Positions 17,581-25,945 of a DNA stretch of 60,605 bases are shown piece by piece. A program made the translations under genes and the position numbers. The notes below the pieces were generated by a model, which was not told the DNA's origin, ran no database searches, and worked only from the letters and a program-made list of their open reading frames with translations. Position 1 is the stretch's first letter. Each line of letters begins with the position of its first letter. This DNA comes from an uncultured Oscillospiraceae bacterium (GTDB taxonomy: Bacteria; Bacillota; Clostridia; Oscillospirales; Oscillospiraceae), in the NCBI GenBank assembly GCA_910585815.1, contig CAJUFJ010000016.1, positions 1-60,605 of the forward strand, in the 5' to 3' direction.

Positions 17581-18633
17581 TTAATCACCTGCGATATCTT
17601 TCTGCTTTTGTATATCAGCCGAGGTATCGGCTGCCGCTACCAGACGGTCAAAATCACTTTGATAGAGTCGGTCCTGGACAACCCGATACTGTTCAAACTC
17701 ACTTTCAGCAAAGGCTTTCGCGATTGCGGCCGTGACTTTTCCTTTGTCCTGTAAGACTTCTTCTCCATTGAAACGCAAAAACGCATCCAACTTCGCGGCC
17801 CAGTCGGCCATGGTCATGGGGATATGCCGCCGGGCCTGTCGGGCGGCATAGTCCAGATACATGGTGACGATCTCATTCAATTCCTGCACTTCTTCTTGAA
17901 ACAGGTAGTTCTTTGCAATGGATACGTCGGCCTTTACGATTTTGCCGTCCGGAGCGTTCCGCCAGGAGGTCAGGCCCATGTACGGCTTGGTATGGTCGGC
18001 GCGGTCCATGATGACCTCCGCTGCCGTACTGCCGTGGGCCGCATAGTGCATTTTGTTCTGGACGGTGGCAAAAAAGTCCTTTGTGATCTTGCTGTCCAGA
18101 GAGTAGTCAACTGCTGTTGCGTAGATGTCGGTAATTTTTTGATAGAAGCGCCGCTCGCTTGCTCTGATTTCCTGAATCTCAGAAATCAGATGGTCAAAGT
18201 AGTCCTGATCGAAAATTTGGCCGTTGATCAGCCGGGATTTGTCCAGCACATAGCCTTGCTTTGTAAATGTTTCAAGCACATTGGTCGCCCACTGGCGAAA
18301 CTGAGTGGCCCGCTGGGAGTTGACCCGGTAACCCACGGCGATGATAGCCGGCAAAGTATAGAACTTATAGCGGTATGTTTTTCCGTCGTCCGCAGTTTGT
18401 GCAAAAAATGCACAAGCAGAATTTTCATCCAATTCACCGTCCGCAAATATCTTTTTGAGATGTTTGGTGACTACACTGCGGTCCACGTCAAAAAGCTGAC
18501 CGATACCTTTCTGGGTCAGCCATACGTTTCCGTCCTGCACCCGCACCTCGATACCGCTTTCTCCCGCGTCTCTTGTAAAGACCAGGAAATCAACGGTACT
18601 GTTGCGGATTTGAAGTTTTTTTTCCTCACCCAT
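17581..18633 (-). CDS. RhuM family protein
   Basis: A 350-residue protein matching the RhuM family, first seen in a Salmonella pathogenicity island and common on mobile elements. The N-terminal part has a winged-helix-like segment (VWLTQKGIGQLFDVDRSVVTK), then conserved NSACAFFAQTADDGKTY and YRVNSQRATQFRQWA blocks. The C-terminal half is helical. The biochemical role is unknown. It is the first gene of a three-gene operon with its own consensus promoter; the next ATG starts one base past its stop. The operon may be a defence or addiction module, but nothing here proves that. Confidence 0.88.
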   Translation of the reverse strand: MGEEKKLQIRNSTVDFLVFTRDAGESGIEVRVQDGNVWLTQKGIGQLFDVDRSVVTKHLKKIFADGELDENSACAFFAQTADDGKTYRYKFYTLPAIIAVGYRVNSQRATQFRQWATNVLETFTKQGYVLDKSRLINGQIFDQDYFDHLISEIQEIRASERRFYQKITDIYATAVDYSLDSKITKDFFATVQNKMHYAAHGSTAAEVIMDRADHTKPYMGLTSWRNAPDGKIVKADVSIAKNYLFQEEVQELNEIVTMYLDYAARQARRHIPMTMADWAAKLDAFLRFNGEEVLQDKGKVTAAIAKAFAESEFEQYRVVQDRLYQSDFDRLVAAADTSADIQKQKDIAGD

Positions 18634-18665
18634 AATGCTGCCCTCACAAATGTAATTTCCACCCT

Positions 18666-18694
18666 ATTATAGCAAGAAATCTCTCGATTCACAA
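18666..18694 (-). promoter_or_regulatory. Promoter of the RhuM operon
   Basis: On the minus strand TTGTGA (18694-18689) and TATAAT (18671-18666) are 17 bases apart. The -35 box touches the AAGGAGG ribosome site of the divergent CD1108-type gene, marking an abrupt cargo/backbone junction. Confidence 0.72.
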
Positions 18695-18709
18695 GGAGGT
18701 ATCCAAGTC

Positions 18710-20068
18710 CTGAATAACCAAGAAAAAAGCAACCTGTCCCAAGCAGCCAATACCGCCCACACGGTCCATGGCGCAATCAAAACTGGCAAGGCCATCTCCG
18801 CCGCCGCAAAGGGCGCGGCAGTGGGCGGGTCCTACGGAGCAGCGGCGGGTGCTGTCCTATATGCCGCACAGAATGGTAAAAAATTTTTTGTTGTCATCCT
18901 TGTCCTGCTCATGCTCCCGGTGCTGTTCATCCTCATGCTGCCCTCCCTGATTTTCGGCGGCCTGACCAGCAGCGGCGCATCCAGCCAGCCCGTCCTCAAC
19001 GACAACAATGCCATCGTCCAGAACACCAACGATATCGCCTTTGCTGTCAACCAGGTTTTGGGCGAGGGCATTGCCGATGCAGAGGCCCGGATCGCCCAGG
19101 ACTTTGCCACCACTGGCGGCGACAACTACGAGGTCATTAAGCCTTACGCCACCGACATGAGCAGCAATGTCAACTCCTTTATTGCGCAATACTGTGCCGC
19201 CAAGGGAGATACCTGGGATACCATTTCTTTATCCGATATGCAGGCTGTTCTCCGGCAAGGTAAAAGCAGTCTGTATTCTTACACGCGCACCAGTGAGAAC
19301 AGGATCGTAGAGGATGATAACCCGGAAACTAAGGACGTTGTAGAAACCAGAGAGGAAATCTGGTACATCTACACCCTCGTTTACAATGGCGAGGGATATT
19401 TTGCCGATTCGGTATTTCACCTGACGGACGGTCAGAAGGCGCTGGCTGGAGATTATGCCGAAAACCTCAGTCTGTTTCTGGGGGATGGGATGTTCCAGTA
19501 CACTGAGTACACTGGAACCACGATTGCCTCTCTGGGCGATGTCCGCTTTACTGACGGTGCTACAGAGGTTGTCTACTTCAACCAGCTGGACGAACGCTGG
19601 GCCAACAAGCCATACGGCACAGACAATATTGGCGGCTACGGCTGCGGTCCCACTTCCATGTCTATTGTGGTTTCCTCCCTGACAGACGACATCGTAGACT
19701 CCATTGAGATGGCGGAGTGGGCCTATCAAAACGGCGGCTGGTGCAGTAAGAGCGGTTCCTACCATTCCCTGATCCCCAATACGGCTAAAGCATGGGGCTT
19801 GACTGTAGAAGGGTGTACCGCTTCCGAACCTCAGCGTATCCTGGATGCTCTGGGCAATGGAAAACTGGTGGTTGCCATTATGAGTAAGGGGCATTTTACC
19901 TCCAGCGGACACTTTATAGTTCTCCGGGGTGTGCAGGATGGAAAAATCCTGGTGGCAGACCCCGCCAGCTACAAGCGGAGCGGGAAGCTGTGGGAGTTGT
20001 CCATCATACTGAATGAGGCCAGCAAGGGTGCTGTAGCAGGCGGGCCATTTTGGATTATTGGGTTATGA
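18710..20068 (+). CDS. CD1108-type element protein with C39-like cysteine peptidase domain
   Basis: A 452-codon frame. A basic, Ala-rich N-terminus precedes a membrane span (about residues 60-82, FFVVILVLLMLPVLFILMLP). An extracytoplasmic middle region follows, then a C39_2-type papain-like domain (about 285-452) with Cys312 in GYGCGPTSM and His401 in SSGHFIVLRG, plus Asp in VADPAS. Such proteins travel with VirB4-type transfer genes and probably process wall or pilus components. AAGGAGG at 18693-18699 and N-terminal sequence continuing back to CTG at 18710 argue that translation begins at CTG; the first GTG (18821) would cut off 37 codons and has no ribosome site. It is backbone, isolated between two cargo blocks. 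Confidence 0.85.
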   Translation: MNNQEKSNLSQAANTAHTVHGAIKTGKAISAAAKGAAVGGSYGAAAGAVLYAAQNGKKFFVVILVLLMLPVLFILMLPSLIFGGLTSSGASSQPVLNDNNAIVQNTNDIAFAVNQVLGEGIADAEARIAQDFATTGGDNYEVIKPYATDMSSNVNSFIAQYCAAKGDTWDTISLSDMQAVLRQGKSSLYSYTRTSENRIVEDDNPETKDVVETREEIWYIYTLVYNGEGYFADSVFHLTDGQKALAGDYAENLSLFLGDGMFQYTEYTGTTIASLGDVRFTDGATEVVYFNQLDERWANKPYGTDNIGGYGCGPTSMSIVVSSLTDDIVDSIEMAEWAYQNGGWCSKSGSYHSLIPNTAKAWGLTVEGCTASEPQRILDALGNGKLVVAIMSKGHFTSSGHFIVLRGVQDGKILVADPASYKRSGKLWELSIILNEASKGAVAGGPFWIIGL

Positions 20069-20113
20069 GAAGCTTCTCGGTATCAACAGCTCAAATTTAA
20101 TTTGCACTTGCGC

Positions 20114-20992
20114 TCAAGCAGAATAGTGCTCTTTCATCTCGTTCAGCAGCACCTCTGCCGCTGGGGAAAACACCGCATACTTTTTCCAAGTAAAAAACAG
20201 TTTAGAATGAAGGGCTGGCATCAGGGGCCGGAAGCACAGGGGGCTGTCTGGCCCGGTATCCACCAGGCTGTCAAAGGACAGCAGACAGCCCAGGCCCTCC
20301 CGGGCGAGGACGCCGCCGTTGTAAGCCAAATTACAGGTCGCCACAATATTCAGCCTGTCCACCTTCTCCTGGAACCAATCTGACAGCTCCTTTTGTAGCC
20401 CCTGCCGGGGACAGATTAGCGGAATCTCCATCAGATCCTCCGGCGTGATCACCTCCCGTTCCGCCAGGGGGTGATCCTTCCGCAGGATGACGCCCCAGGT
20501 GTCCGCGCCAGGCAGGGGGAGATAATTATACTTGGACAAATCATTGGATTCCACCAGCACGGCAAAGTCCAGCAGACCCTGCTCCAAACGCTCCGCCAAA
20601 TCGCTTCGGTCGCCGCTGTACAGATGCACACGGATACGGGGGTACTGTGCCTGCACAACCTTGACCCGCCGGGCCAGGTGCTTGATGCCGTCTGATTCCG
20701 CACAGCCGATGTGGATATCCCCGCCGGAGATTTCCCCCAAGGCCTTGAACTCATCGGTGGTTTTATCCACCATGTCCAGGATATCCTCTGCCCGCCGGCG
20801 CAACAGCATCCCCTCGTCCGTCAGCCGGACGCTGAAGCTGCTGCGGATAAAGAGCTTTTTGCCCAGCTCCGCCTCCAAATCCTTGAGCTGCTTGGACAGG
20901 GTGGGCTGGGAGATATGGAGCCTCTCCGCCGCGTGAGTGACACTGCCCTCCCGGGCCACCTCCAGAAAGTAGCGCAATACCCGAATTTCCAT
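20114..20992 (-). CDS. LysR family regulator of the redox cargo
   Basis: A 292-residue LysR-type activator. An N-terminal winged helix (GSVTHAAERLHISQPTLSKQ) is followed by a linker helix and a periplasmic-binding-protein-like effector domain. ATG at 20992 has GGAGG 8 bases upstream on the minus strand. It is transcribed away from the redox operon beginning at 21119 and shares an intergenic region carrying a perfect 11-bp inverted repeat. It probably activates that operon in response to an aromatic, quinone or electrophile ligand; the ligand is inferred only from the target enzymes. Confidence 0.9.
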   Translation of the reverse strand: MEIRVLRYFLEVAREGSVTHAAERLHISQPTLSKQLKDLEAELGKKLFIRSSFSVRLTDEGMLLRRRAEDILDMVDKTTDEFKALGEISGGDIHIGCAESDGIKHLARRVKVVQAQYPRIRVHLYSGDRSDLAERLEQGLLDFAVLVESNDLSKYNYLPLPGADTWGVILRKDHPLAEREVITPEDLMEIPLICPRQGLQKELSDWFQEKVDRLNIVATCNLAYNGGVLAREGLGCLLSFDSLVDTGPDSPLCFRPLMPALHSKLFFTWKKYAVFSPAAEVLLNEMKEHYSA

Positions 20993-21023
20993 GATCAACA
21001 CCTCCACTTACAGAATAGCACGC

Positions 21024-21050
21024 CATGTTATTCTCTGCAAGAATAACATG
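21024..21050. promoter_or_regulatory. Inverted repeat, candidate LysR binding site
   Basis: CATGTTATTCT (21024-21034) and AGAATAACATG (21040-21050) form a perfect 11-bp inverted repeat centred 32 bases from the LysR start and upstream of the divergent operon's -35 box, the usual position of a LysR site. Confidence 0.65.
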
Positions 21051-21067
21051 ATATAGAAATCAAGTAT

Positions 21068-21096
21068 TTGCTATTTTACTTCCCGTGTCCTATGAT
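21068..21096 (+). promoter_or_regulatory. Promoter of the redox operon
   Basis: TTGCTA (21068-21073) and TATGAT (21091-21096) are 17 bases apart. The imperfect -35 fits an activator-dependent promoter. Confidence 0.55.
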
Positions 21097-21118
21097 GGGG
21101 GCACAGGGAGGTGGTGCT

Positions 21119-21352
21119 ATGCCCCATGCAGCGGATACCGATGGCATTCTGCACCAGAATTTAGTTGACGCGGGGTGCGGTCCGGAAATTGTCCGGCAGT
21201 GCATGGCACTGGCCCAGAAGCAGGATCAGGCCGAGTTGATGCGGGTGCTCTCTCGCCACAGGCGGACACTGCTGGATACACTTCACCAGAGCGAAAAGCA
21301 AATCGACTGCCTGGACTATCTGGTCTATACATTAGAAAAGCAGCACCAATAG
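21119..21352 (+). CDS. 77-residue helical protein, first gene of the redox operon
   Basis: A small soluble, mostly helical protein (MPHAADTDGILHQNLVDAGC to YTLEKQHQ). GGGAGG precedes ATG at 21119. The sequence ALAQKQDQAELMRVLSRHRR suggests a helical hairpin similar to domains found with redox and MerR-type operons, but I cannot name the family. It starts the operon activated by the divergent LysR and lies 23 bases before the hydrolase gene. Confidence 0.7.
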   Translation: MPHAADTDGILHQNLVDAGCGPEIVRQCMALAQKQDQAELMRVLSRHRRTLLDTLHQSEKQIDCLDYLVYTLEKQHQ

Positions 21353-21375
21353 ACAACATTCAGGAGGAATTCATC

Positions 21376-22350
21376 ATGGAAGAAAAGCTGACTTTGACCC
21401 AGGAGTGGGATAAGACCTTCCCCAAGAGCGACAAGGTTGACCACAGCAAGGTGACCTTTCACAACCGCTACGGCATCACCCTGGCCGCTGACCTCTACGT
21501 TCCCAAGAACACGTCCAGCAAGCTACCCGCCATCGCTGTGTGCGGTCCCTTCGGTGCGGTGAAGGAGCAGGCCGCCGGACTGTATGCCCAGACCATGGCG
21601 GAGCGGGGCTTCCTGACCATCGCCTTCGACCCCTCCTTCACCGGCGAGAGCGGCGGACAGCCCCGCTATATGGCCTCCCCGGACATCAACACCGAGGACT
21701 TCCAGGCGGCAGTGGACTTTCTCTCCCTGCGTGAGGACGTGGACCCAGACAGGATCGGCATCATCGGCATCTGCGGCTGGGGCGGCCTGGCGCTGAATGC
21801 GGCCGCTCTGGATACCAGAATCAAGGCCACCGTAGCCTCCACCATGTACGACATGAGCCGGGTGAACGCCAACGGCTACTTTGACGCTGAGGACAGCGAG
21901 GAGGCCCGCTATGAGAAGAAAAAGGCATTGAACGCCCAGCGGCTCACCGACTATGAGAACAGTGAGTACGCCCTGGGCGGCGGCGTGGTGGACCCCCTGC
22001 CCGAGGACGCTCCCTTCTTTGTCAAGGACTACTACGACTACTACAAGACCCAGCGCGGCTACCACCCCCGGTCCCTCAATTCTAACGGCGGCTGGAATGT
22101 CACCGGCTGTATGTCCTTCCTCAACCAGCCCATCCTGGCCTATGCCCACGAAATTCGCAGTGCCGTCCTGGTCATGCACGGCGAGAAGGCCCATTCCTGC
22201 TATTTCAGTAGGGATGCTTTCTACAAGCTGAACGGGGACAATAAGGAGTTGCTCCTCATCCCCGATGCTGTCCACACCGACCTCTACGACCGGACGGACA
22301 TTATTCCCTTTGACAGGCTGGCTGACTTTTTTCAAAAGAATTTGAAGTAA
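21376..22350 (+). CDS. Dienelactone-hydrolase-like alpha/beta hydrolase
   Basis: A 324-residue cytosolic alpha/beta hydrolase. The elbow reads GICGWGG, placing Cys133 where most family members have Ser; a Cys nucleophile is the mark of dienelactone hydrolases. An Asp/His pair follows (HGEKAHS region and DAVHTDLYD). It probably opens lactone or ester rings of aromatic breakdown products or related electrophiles. AGGAGG precedes ATG at 21376. It sits in one operon with a CMD protein, a flavoprotein and the flavodoxin/AKR fusion. Confidence 0.86.
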   Translation: MEEKLTLTQEWDKTFPKSDKVDHSKVTFHNRYGITLAADLYVPKNTSSKLPAIAVCGPFGAVKEQAAGLYAQTMAERGFLTIAFDPSFTGESGGQPRYMASPDINTEDFQAAVDFLSLREDVDPDRIGIIGICGWGGLALNAAALDTRIKATVASTMYDMSRVNANGYFDAEDSEEARYEKKKALNAQRLTDYENSEYALGGGVVDPLPEDAPFFVKDYYDYYKTQRGYHPRSLNSNGGWNVTGCMSFLNQPILAYAHEIRSAVLVMHGEKAHSCYFSRDAFYKLNGDNKELLLIPDAVHTDLYDRTDIIPFDRLADFFQKNLK

Positions 22351-22364
22351 AAGGAGGTTCTGAC

Positions 22365-22688
22365 ATGGTAAAACAGACGGCGGGCAGGGATGCCCTGAAT
22401 GATTTTGCACCCAAGTTCGCGGAGTTGAACGATGATGTGCTGTTTGGCGAGGTCTGGTCAAGGGAGGACCAGCTGTCGCTGAAAACCCGCTCCATTGTGA
22501 CCATCACCGCCCTGATCAGCAAGGGGATCGTGGACAGCTCCCTGACCTATCACATCTCCACTGCCCGAAAGAATGGCGTGACCCGCACGGAGATGGCGGA
22601 GATCCTGACCCATCTGGCCTTTTACGCCGGGTGGCCCAACGCCTGGGCCGCGTTCCGTATGGCAAAGGAGGTCTACGCAGAGGAATGA
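22365..22688 (+). CDS. Carboxymuconolactone decarboxylase (CMD/AhpD-like) family protein
   Basis: A 107-residue CMD-fold protein (KTRSIVTITALISKG ... LTHLAFYAGWPNAWAA). The AhpD peroxidase CxxC is absent, so it belongs to the gamma-CMD-like branch (decarboxylase or stand-alone carrier) rather than the alkylhydroperoxidase branch. AAGGAGG precedes the ATG. Its TGA overlaps the next ATG (ATGA). Confidence 0.88.
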   Translation: MVKQTAGRDALNDFAPKFAELNDDVLFGEVWSREDQLSLKTRSIVTITALISKGIVDSSLTYHISTARKNGVTRTEMAEILTHLAFYAGWPNAWAAFRMAKEVYAEE

Positions 22689-23317
22689 AAGTTCTTGCAA
22701 TAAACGGCAGTACGCGAAAGGATGGCTGTACCTATCTCGCGCTTTTGGAAGTGGCAAAAGCACTGGAAGCCGAGGGAATAGAAACAGAAATCGTCCAAAT
22801 GGGCAGCGATCCCGTTCGGGACTGCGTTGGCTGCAACGGCTGTGCCGGAAAAGGCCAGTGTGTTTTTGGGGATGACATGGTGAATGAAATCATCGCAAAG
22901 GCAAAAGAGGCAGACGGCTTTATATTCGGCTCCCCGGTCTACTACGCCCACCCAAGCGGACAGCTGTTGTCCATGCTGGACCGGCTCTTTTACGCTGGAG
23001 GCAGCGCGTTTTCTCATAAGCCGGGGGCCGCTGTTGTGACAGCCCGGCGTGCTGGGACAACGGCGTCCCTGGATGTGCTGAATAAGTATATGACGGACGC
23101 TCAAATGCCCATTGTGTCCTCTACTTACTGGAACATGGTCTTTGGCCCTGTTCCGGAGCTGGTGGAACAGGATAAAGAAGGACTTCAGACAATGCGAAAC
23201 CTGGGACGAAACATGGCATGGCTTTTGAAATGTATCCAGGCAGGACAGCAAAGCGGTATTGAGGTTCCCATCGCAGAAACAGCAAATTGGACAAACTTCA
23301 ATCGAACAGTAAAATGA
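22685..23317 (+). CDS. NAD(P)H-dependent FMN reductase / iron-sulfur flavoprotein family
   Basis: A 210-residue flavodoxin-fold enzyme. The N-terminal phosphate loop is INGSTRKDG; the motif CVGCNGCAGKGQC in the first third could bind an Fe-S cluster as in iron-sulfur flavoproteins; GSPVYYAHPSG and the later segments are typical of the FMN_red fold. The start at 22685 overlaps the CMD stop, with AGAGGA upstream. It likely supplies electrons to or reduces quinone-like substrates. Cytosolic. Confidence 0.87.
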   Translation: MKVLAINGSTRKDGCTYLALLEVAKALEAEGIETEIVQMGSDPVRDCVGCNGCAGKGQCVFGDDMVNEIIAKAKEADGFIFGSPVYYAHPSGQLLSMLDRLFYAGGSAFSHKPGAAVVTARRAGTTASLDVLNKYMTDAQMPIVSSTYWNMVFGPVPELVEQDKEGLQTMRNLGRNMAWLLKCIQAGQQSGIEVPIAETANWTNFNRTVK

Positions 23318-23327
23318 TGGAGGTATT

Positions 23328-25217
23328 ATGAGAAAAAGAATATGTTCCGGTTTTGTTTTGATCTGCCTGATTCTTACCATGCCCGCCTGCGCGGCGGGCG
23401 CGGACCAGCCTGTGACAGGCAGTGCGGAGAAAATGGCAAACCAAACCGCTGGCTTTACCGACGTGCCCGCTGACGCATGGTACGCCGGGGCCGTTCAATA
23501 CTGCCGGGAGAACGGCCTGATGGCCGGCACATCTGATACCACCTTCGCCCCGGAGACGACCTTGACTCGCGCTATGCTGGTCACCATTCTGTGGCGGCAG
23601 GCGGAAAAGCCAGTGGTGAATTACCTCATGCAGTTCTCCGACGTCCCGGAGGGCCAGTGGTACAGCGAGGCCGTCCGCTGGGCGGCCAGTGAAAAGCTGG
23701 TGGCCGGCTATGGCGACGGCCGCTTCGGTACCAACGACCCCATCACCCAGGAACAGTTGAAGCTGATCTTCCAGCGGTACACAGACCAATCCGTCACCGA
23801 CGGTATTCCCGGTTTTGACGGCAGTGCCAGGCACGCCACACGGGCCCAGGCTGCTGCGGCGGTGATGAACTATGCCCGGCTTTCCCGGCAGGGGACAACC
23901 GGCGGAAAGGTGCTGGTAGCCTATTTCTCCGCCACCGGAAACACCCGCTCAGTGGCGGAAAAGGTGGCGGAGGCAACAGGCGGCGACCTCTTTGAGATCG
24001 TCCCCGCCCAGCCCTACACCGCCGCCGACCTGAACTACAACACCGACTGCCGGGCCAACGCCGAGCAGAACGACCCCGACGCCCGGCCCGCCATCTCCAG
24101 CACCGTGGAGAACATGGAGCGGTATGACGCGGTGTTGATCGGCTATCCCATCTGGTGGGGCCGCGCACCCAAAATCATCCACACCTTCCTGGAGACCTAC
24201 GACCTGAGCGGCAAGACTATCGCCACCTTCTGCACCTCCGGGGGCAGCCCCCACGAGGACGCCACCCTCCGGGACTACGAGCCGAACGCCGCCTGGCTGG
24301 AGGGTCGGCGGTTCTCAGGCATGTCCCAGGTGGAGGATTGGGTAAACGGACTTGATCTGACGAAGTCCAAGGAGGACCACACAGTGGGTGTATTCGATTT
24401 TGACAGCAGGACCGTCACCCTCAACAGCGGCTATGAAATGCCCCTCAATGGCCTGGGAACTTACAGCCTCCATGGAGAGACCTGCATCAACTCTGTGAAG
24501 TCCGCCCTGCGGAGCGGTGTCCGACTTATCGACACCGCCTCCGCCTACGGCAACGAGGAGGAAGTGGGCCGTGCCATCCGGGAAGCTATAGAGGAGCTGG
24601 GTCTTAAGCGGGAAGATATTTTCGTCACAACGAAAATCTATCCGGGCAGCGAAATGGCGGACCCGGAGCGGTCTATTCAGGCTTGCCTGGACCGGCTGGA
24701 CATCGGTTATGTGGACTTGATGCTCCTGCACCACCCCGACCGGAACGACGTGAAAGCATACCAGGCAATGGAGAAGTTTGTGGAGGAGGGAAAAATCCGC
24801 TCTATCGGCCTGTCCAACTGGTATGTGAAGGAGCTGGAGGAATTTCTGCCCCAGGTGTCCATCACTCCGGCGCTGGTGCAGAATGAAATCCACCCCTACT
24901 ATCAGGAGAACGATGTGATCCCCTATATCCAAGATTTGGGTATCGTGGTCCAGGGCTGGTATCCCCTGGGCGGCCGGGGTCATACGGCGGAGTTGCTGGG
25001 GGACGAGGTGATCTCCGGTGTTGCAAAAGCCCATGGGGTCTCCTCTGCCCAGGTGATTCTCCGATGGAACCTGCAAAAGGGCGTGGTGGTCATCCCCGGC
25101 TCCAGCAATCCTGAGCATATCAAGGAGAATACAGAGCTTTATGACTTCACACTGACCGATGAGGATATGGCTCGGATCAACGCCCTAGACCGCAATGAAA
25201 AGCACGATTGGTATTAA
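23328..25217 (+). CDS. Exported SLH - flavodoxin - aldo/keto reductase fusion
   Basis: A 629-residue protein with three parts. Residues 1-22 are an export signal ending MPAC, a possible lipobox. Residues about 44-165 hold SLH (S-layer homology) motifs, e.g. FTDVPADAWYAGAV and FSDVPEGQWYSEAV, which anchor proteins to cell-wall polymers. Residues about 192-341 are a flavodoxin (FSATGNTRSVAEK, GYPIWWGRAPK). Residues about 353-629 are a full aldo/keto reductase with the tetrad Asp402, Tyr407, Lys436 and His468. ATGGAGG-type ribosome site precedes the ATG. A terminator follows. The frame is continuous, so it is a real fusion, not a frameshift artefact. How cofactors reach the cell surface is unclear. 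Confidence 0.88.
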   Translation: MRKRICSGFVLICLILTMPACAAGADQPVTGSAEKMANQTAGFTDVPADAWYAGAVQYCRENGLMAGTSDTTFAPETTLTRAMLVTILWRQAEKPVVNYLMQFSDVPEGQWYSEAVRWAASEKLVAGYGDGRFGTNDPITQEQLKLIFQRYTDQSVTDGIPGFDGSARHATRAQAAAAVMNYARLSRQGTTGGKVLVAYFSATGNTRSVAEKVAEATGGDLFEIVPAQPYTAADLNYNTDCRANAEQNDPDARPAISSTVENMERYDAVLIGYPIWWGRAPKIIHTFLETYDLSGKTIATFCTSGGSPHEDATLRDYEPNAAWLEGRRFSGMSQVEDWVNGLDLTKSKEDHTVGVFDFDSRTVTLNSGYEMPLNGLGTYSLHGETCINSVKSALRSGVRLIDTASAYGNEEEVGRAIREAIEELGLKREDIFVTTKIYPGSEMADPERSIQACLDRLDIGYVDLMLLHHPDRNDVKAYQAMEKFVEEGKIRSIGLSNWYVKELEEFLPQVSITPALVQNEIHPYYQENDVIPYIQDLGIVVQGWYPLGGRGHTAELLGDEVISGVAKAHGVSSAQVILRWNLQKGVVVIPGSSNPEHIKENTELYDFTLTDEDMARINALDRNEKHDWY

Positions 25218-25251
25218 AAACAGCCCTTCTATATACCACTGCCTGTGGGTA

Positions 25252-25289
25252 AAAAACTGCGGTACAGGTTTCCCTGCACCGCAGTTTTT
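25252..25289. terminator. Bidirectional terminator after the fusion gene
   Basis: AAAAACTGCGGTACAGG pairs with CCTGCACCGCAGTTTTT (one mismatch), with A- and T-runs on both sides. It ends the redox operon on the plus strand and the RelE operon on the minus strand. Confidence 0.85.
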
Positions 25290-25600
25290 TATTTTGGCTG
25301 ATAATCGGTGTTGTCCTGCCGGCAATCCAGCACGGCGTCCAGATAGACGGTATCTTCCGCTACGGAAAAAATGGCTTTATACCATTTACTGAACAGCGCT
25401 TTCCGATATGCTCCGTCAGGCAGATCATAGTCTGTTTCCGGTGGAAACTGGAATGGATTTTGTTCCAATGTGTCAAGCACTTTCTCAAATTCAGCAGTCA
25501 TCCGCTTTGCCGCCGTCACACGAACCTGGGCCAAAAATCTGGCATGACGTATCAGCATTTCATCGGCCCGTCTGGATACAATGACTGTATATTTACCCAC
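25289..25600 (-). CDS. RelE/ParE family toxin
   Basis: A 103-residue toxin-type protein (VGKYTVIVSRRADEMLIRHA to AVLDCRQDN). The RelE fold is expected to be an mRNA interferase or gyrase poison. The start is GTG at 25600, with GGAGG 9 bases upstream lying inside the antitoxin gene; the genes overlap by 8 bases, as usual for such pairs. A longer reading beyond 25600 would run inside the antitoxin gene and is unlikely. Confidence 0.83.
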   Translation of the reverse strand: MGKYTVIVSRRADEMLIRHARFLAQVRVTAAKRMTAEFEKVLDTLEQNPFQFPPETDYDLPDGAYRKALFSKWYKAIFSVAEDTVYLDAVLDCRQDNTDYQPK

Positions 25601-25886
25601 CGGCCTCAACCTCCGCAATGGCTTGCTCCATATCCCGCAGAACATCTCGCGCGTTGCGGCCGTTGTAACCATTCAGACGGTCTGTCTGTGCCTCCAGCAA
25701 ATCTGCATAGACGGCGTTGCTGGAGTCCAGAGACAAGGAGAGTGGCACCGACTTCTCCCGCACAATTTGCTTCAACAGCATGGTAAATACCCCGGACATT
25801 GTGAGTCCGACACCAGACAGAATTTCTTCTGCCTGCATCTTGAGTGTGGAATCCAGCCGGGTGGACCAGTTGGAATCTCCTGGCAT
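25593..25886 (-). CDS. RelB/DinJ family antitoxin
   Basis: A 97-residue antitoxin. A ribbon-helix-helix N-terminus (NWSTRLDSTLKMQAEEILSG ... TMSGVFTMLLKQ) is followed by a toxin-wrapping tail. It pairs with the RelE-type gene that it overlaps. Autoregulation by the complex is expected from the family. Confidence 0.83.
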   Translation of the reverse strand: MPGDSNWSTRLDSTLKMQAEEILSGVGLTMSGVFTMLLKQIVREKSVPLSLSLDSSNAVYADLLEAQTDRLNGYNGRNARDVLRDMEQAIAEVEAGG

Positions 25887-25945
25887 AAAATCACCAACCT
25901 TTCAGCTTTAGTGTACTGCAAAGTATTTGCGTTGTCAATACGAGC

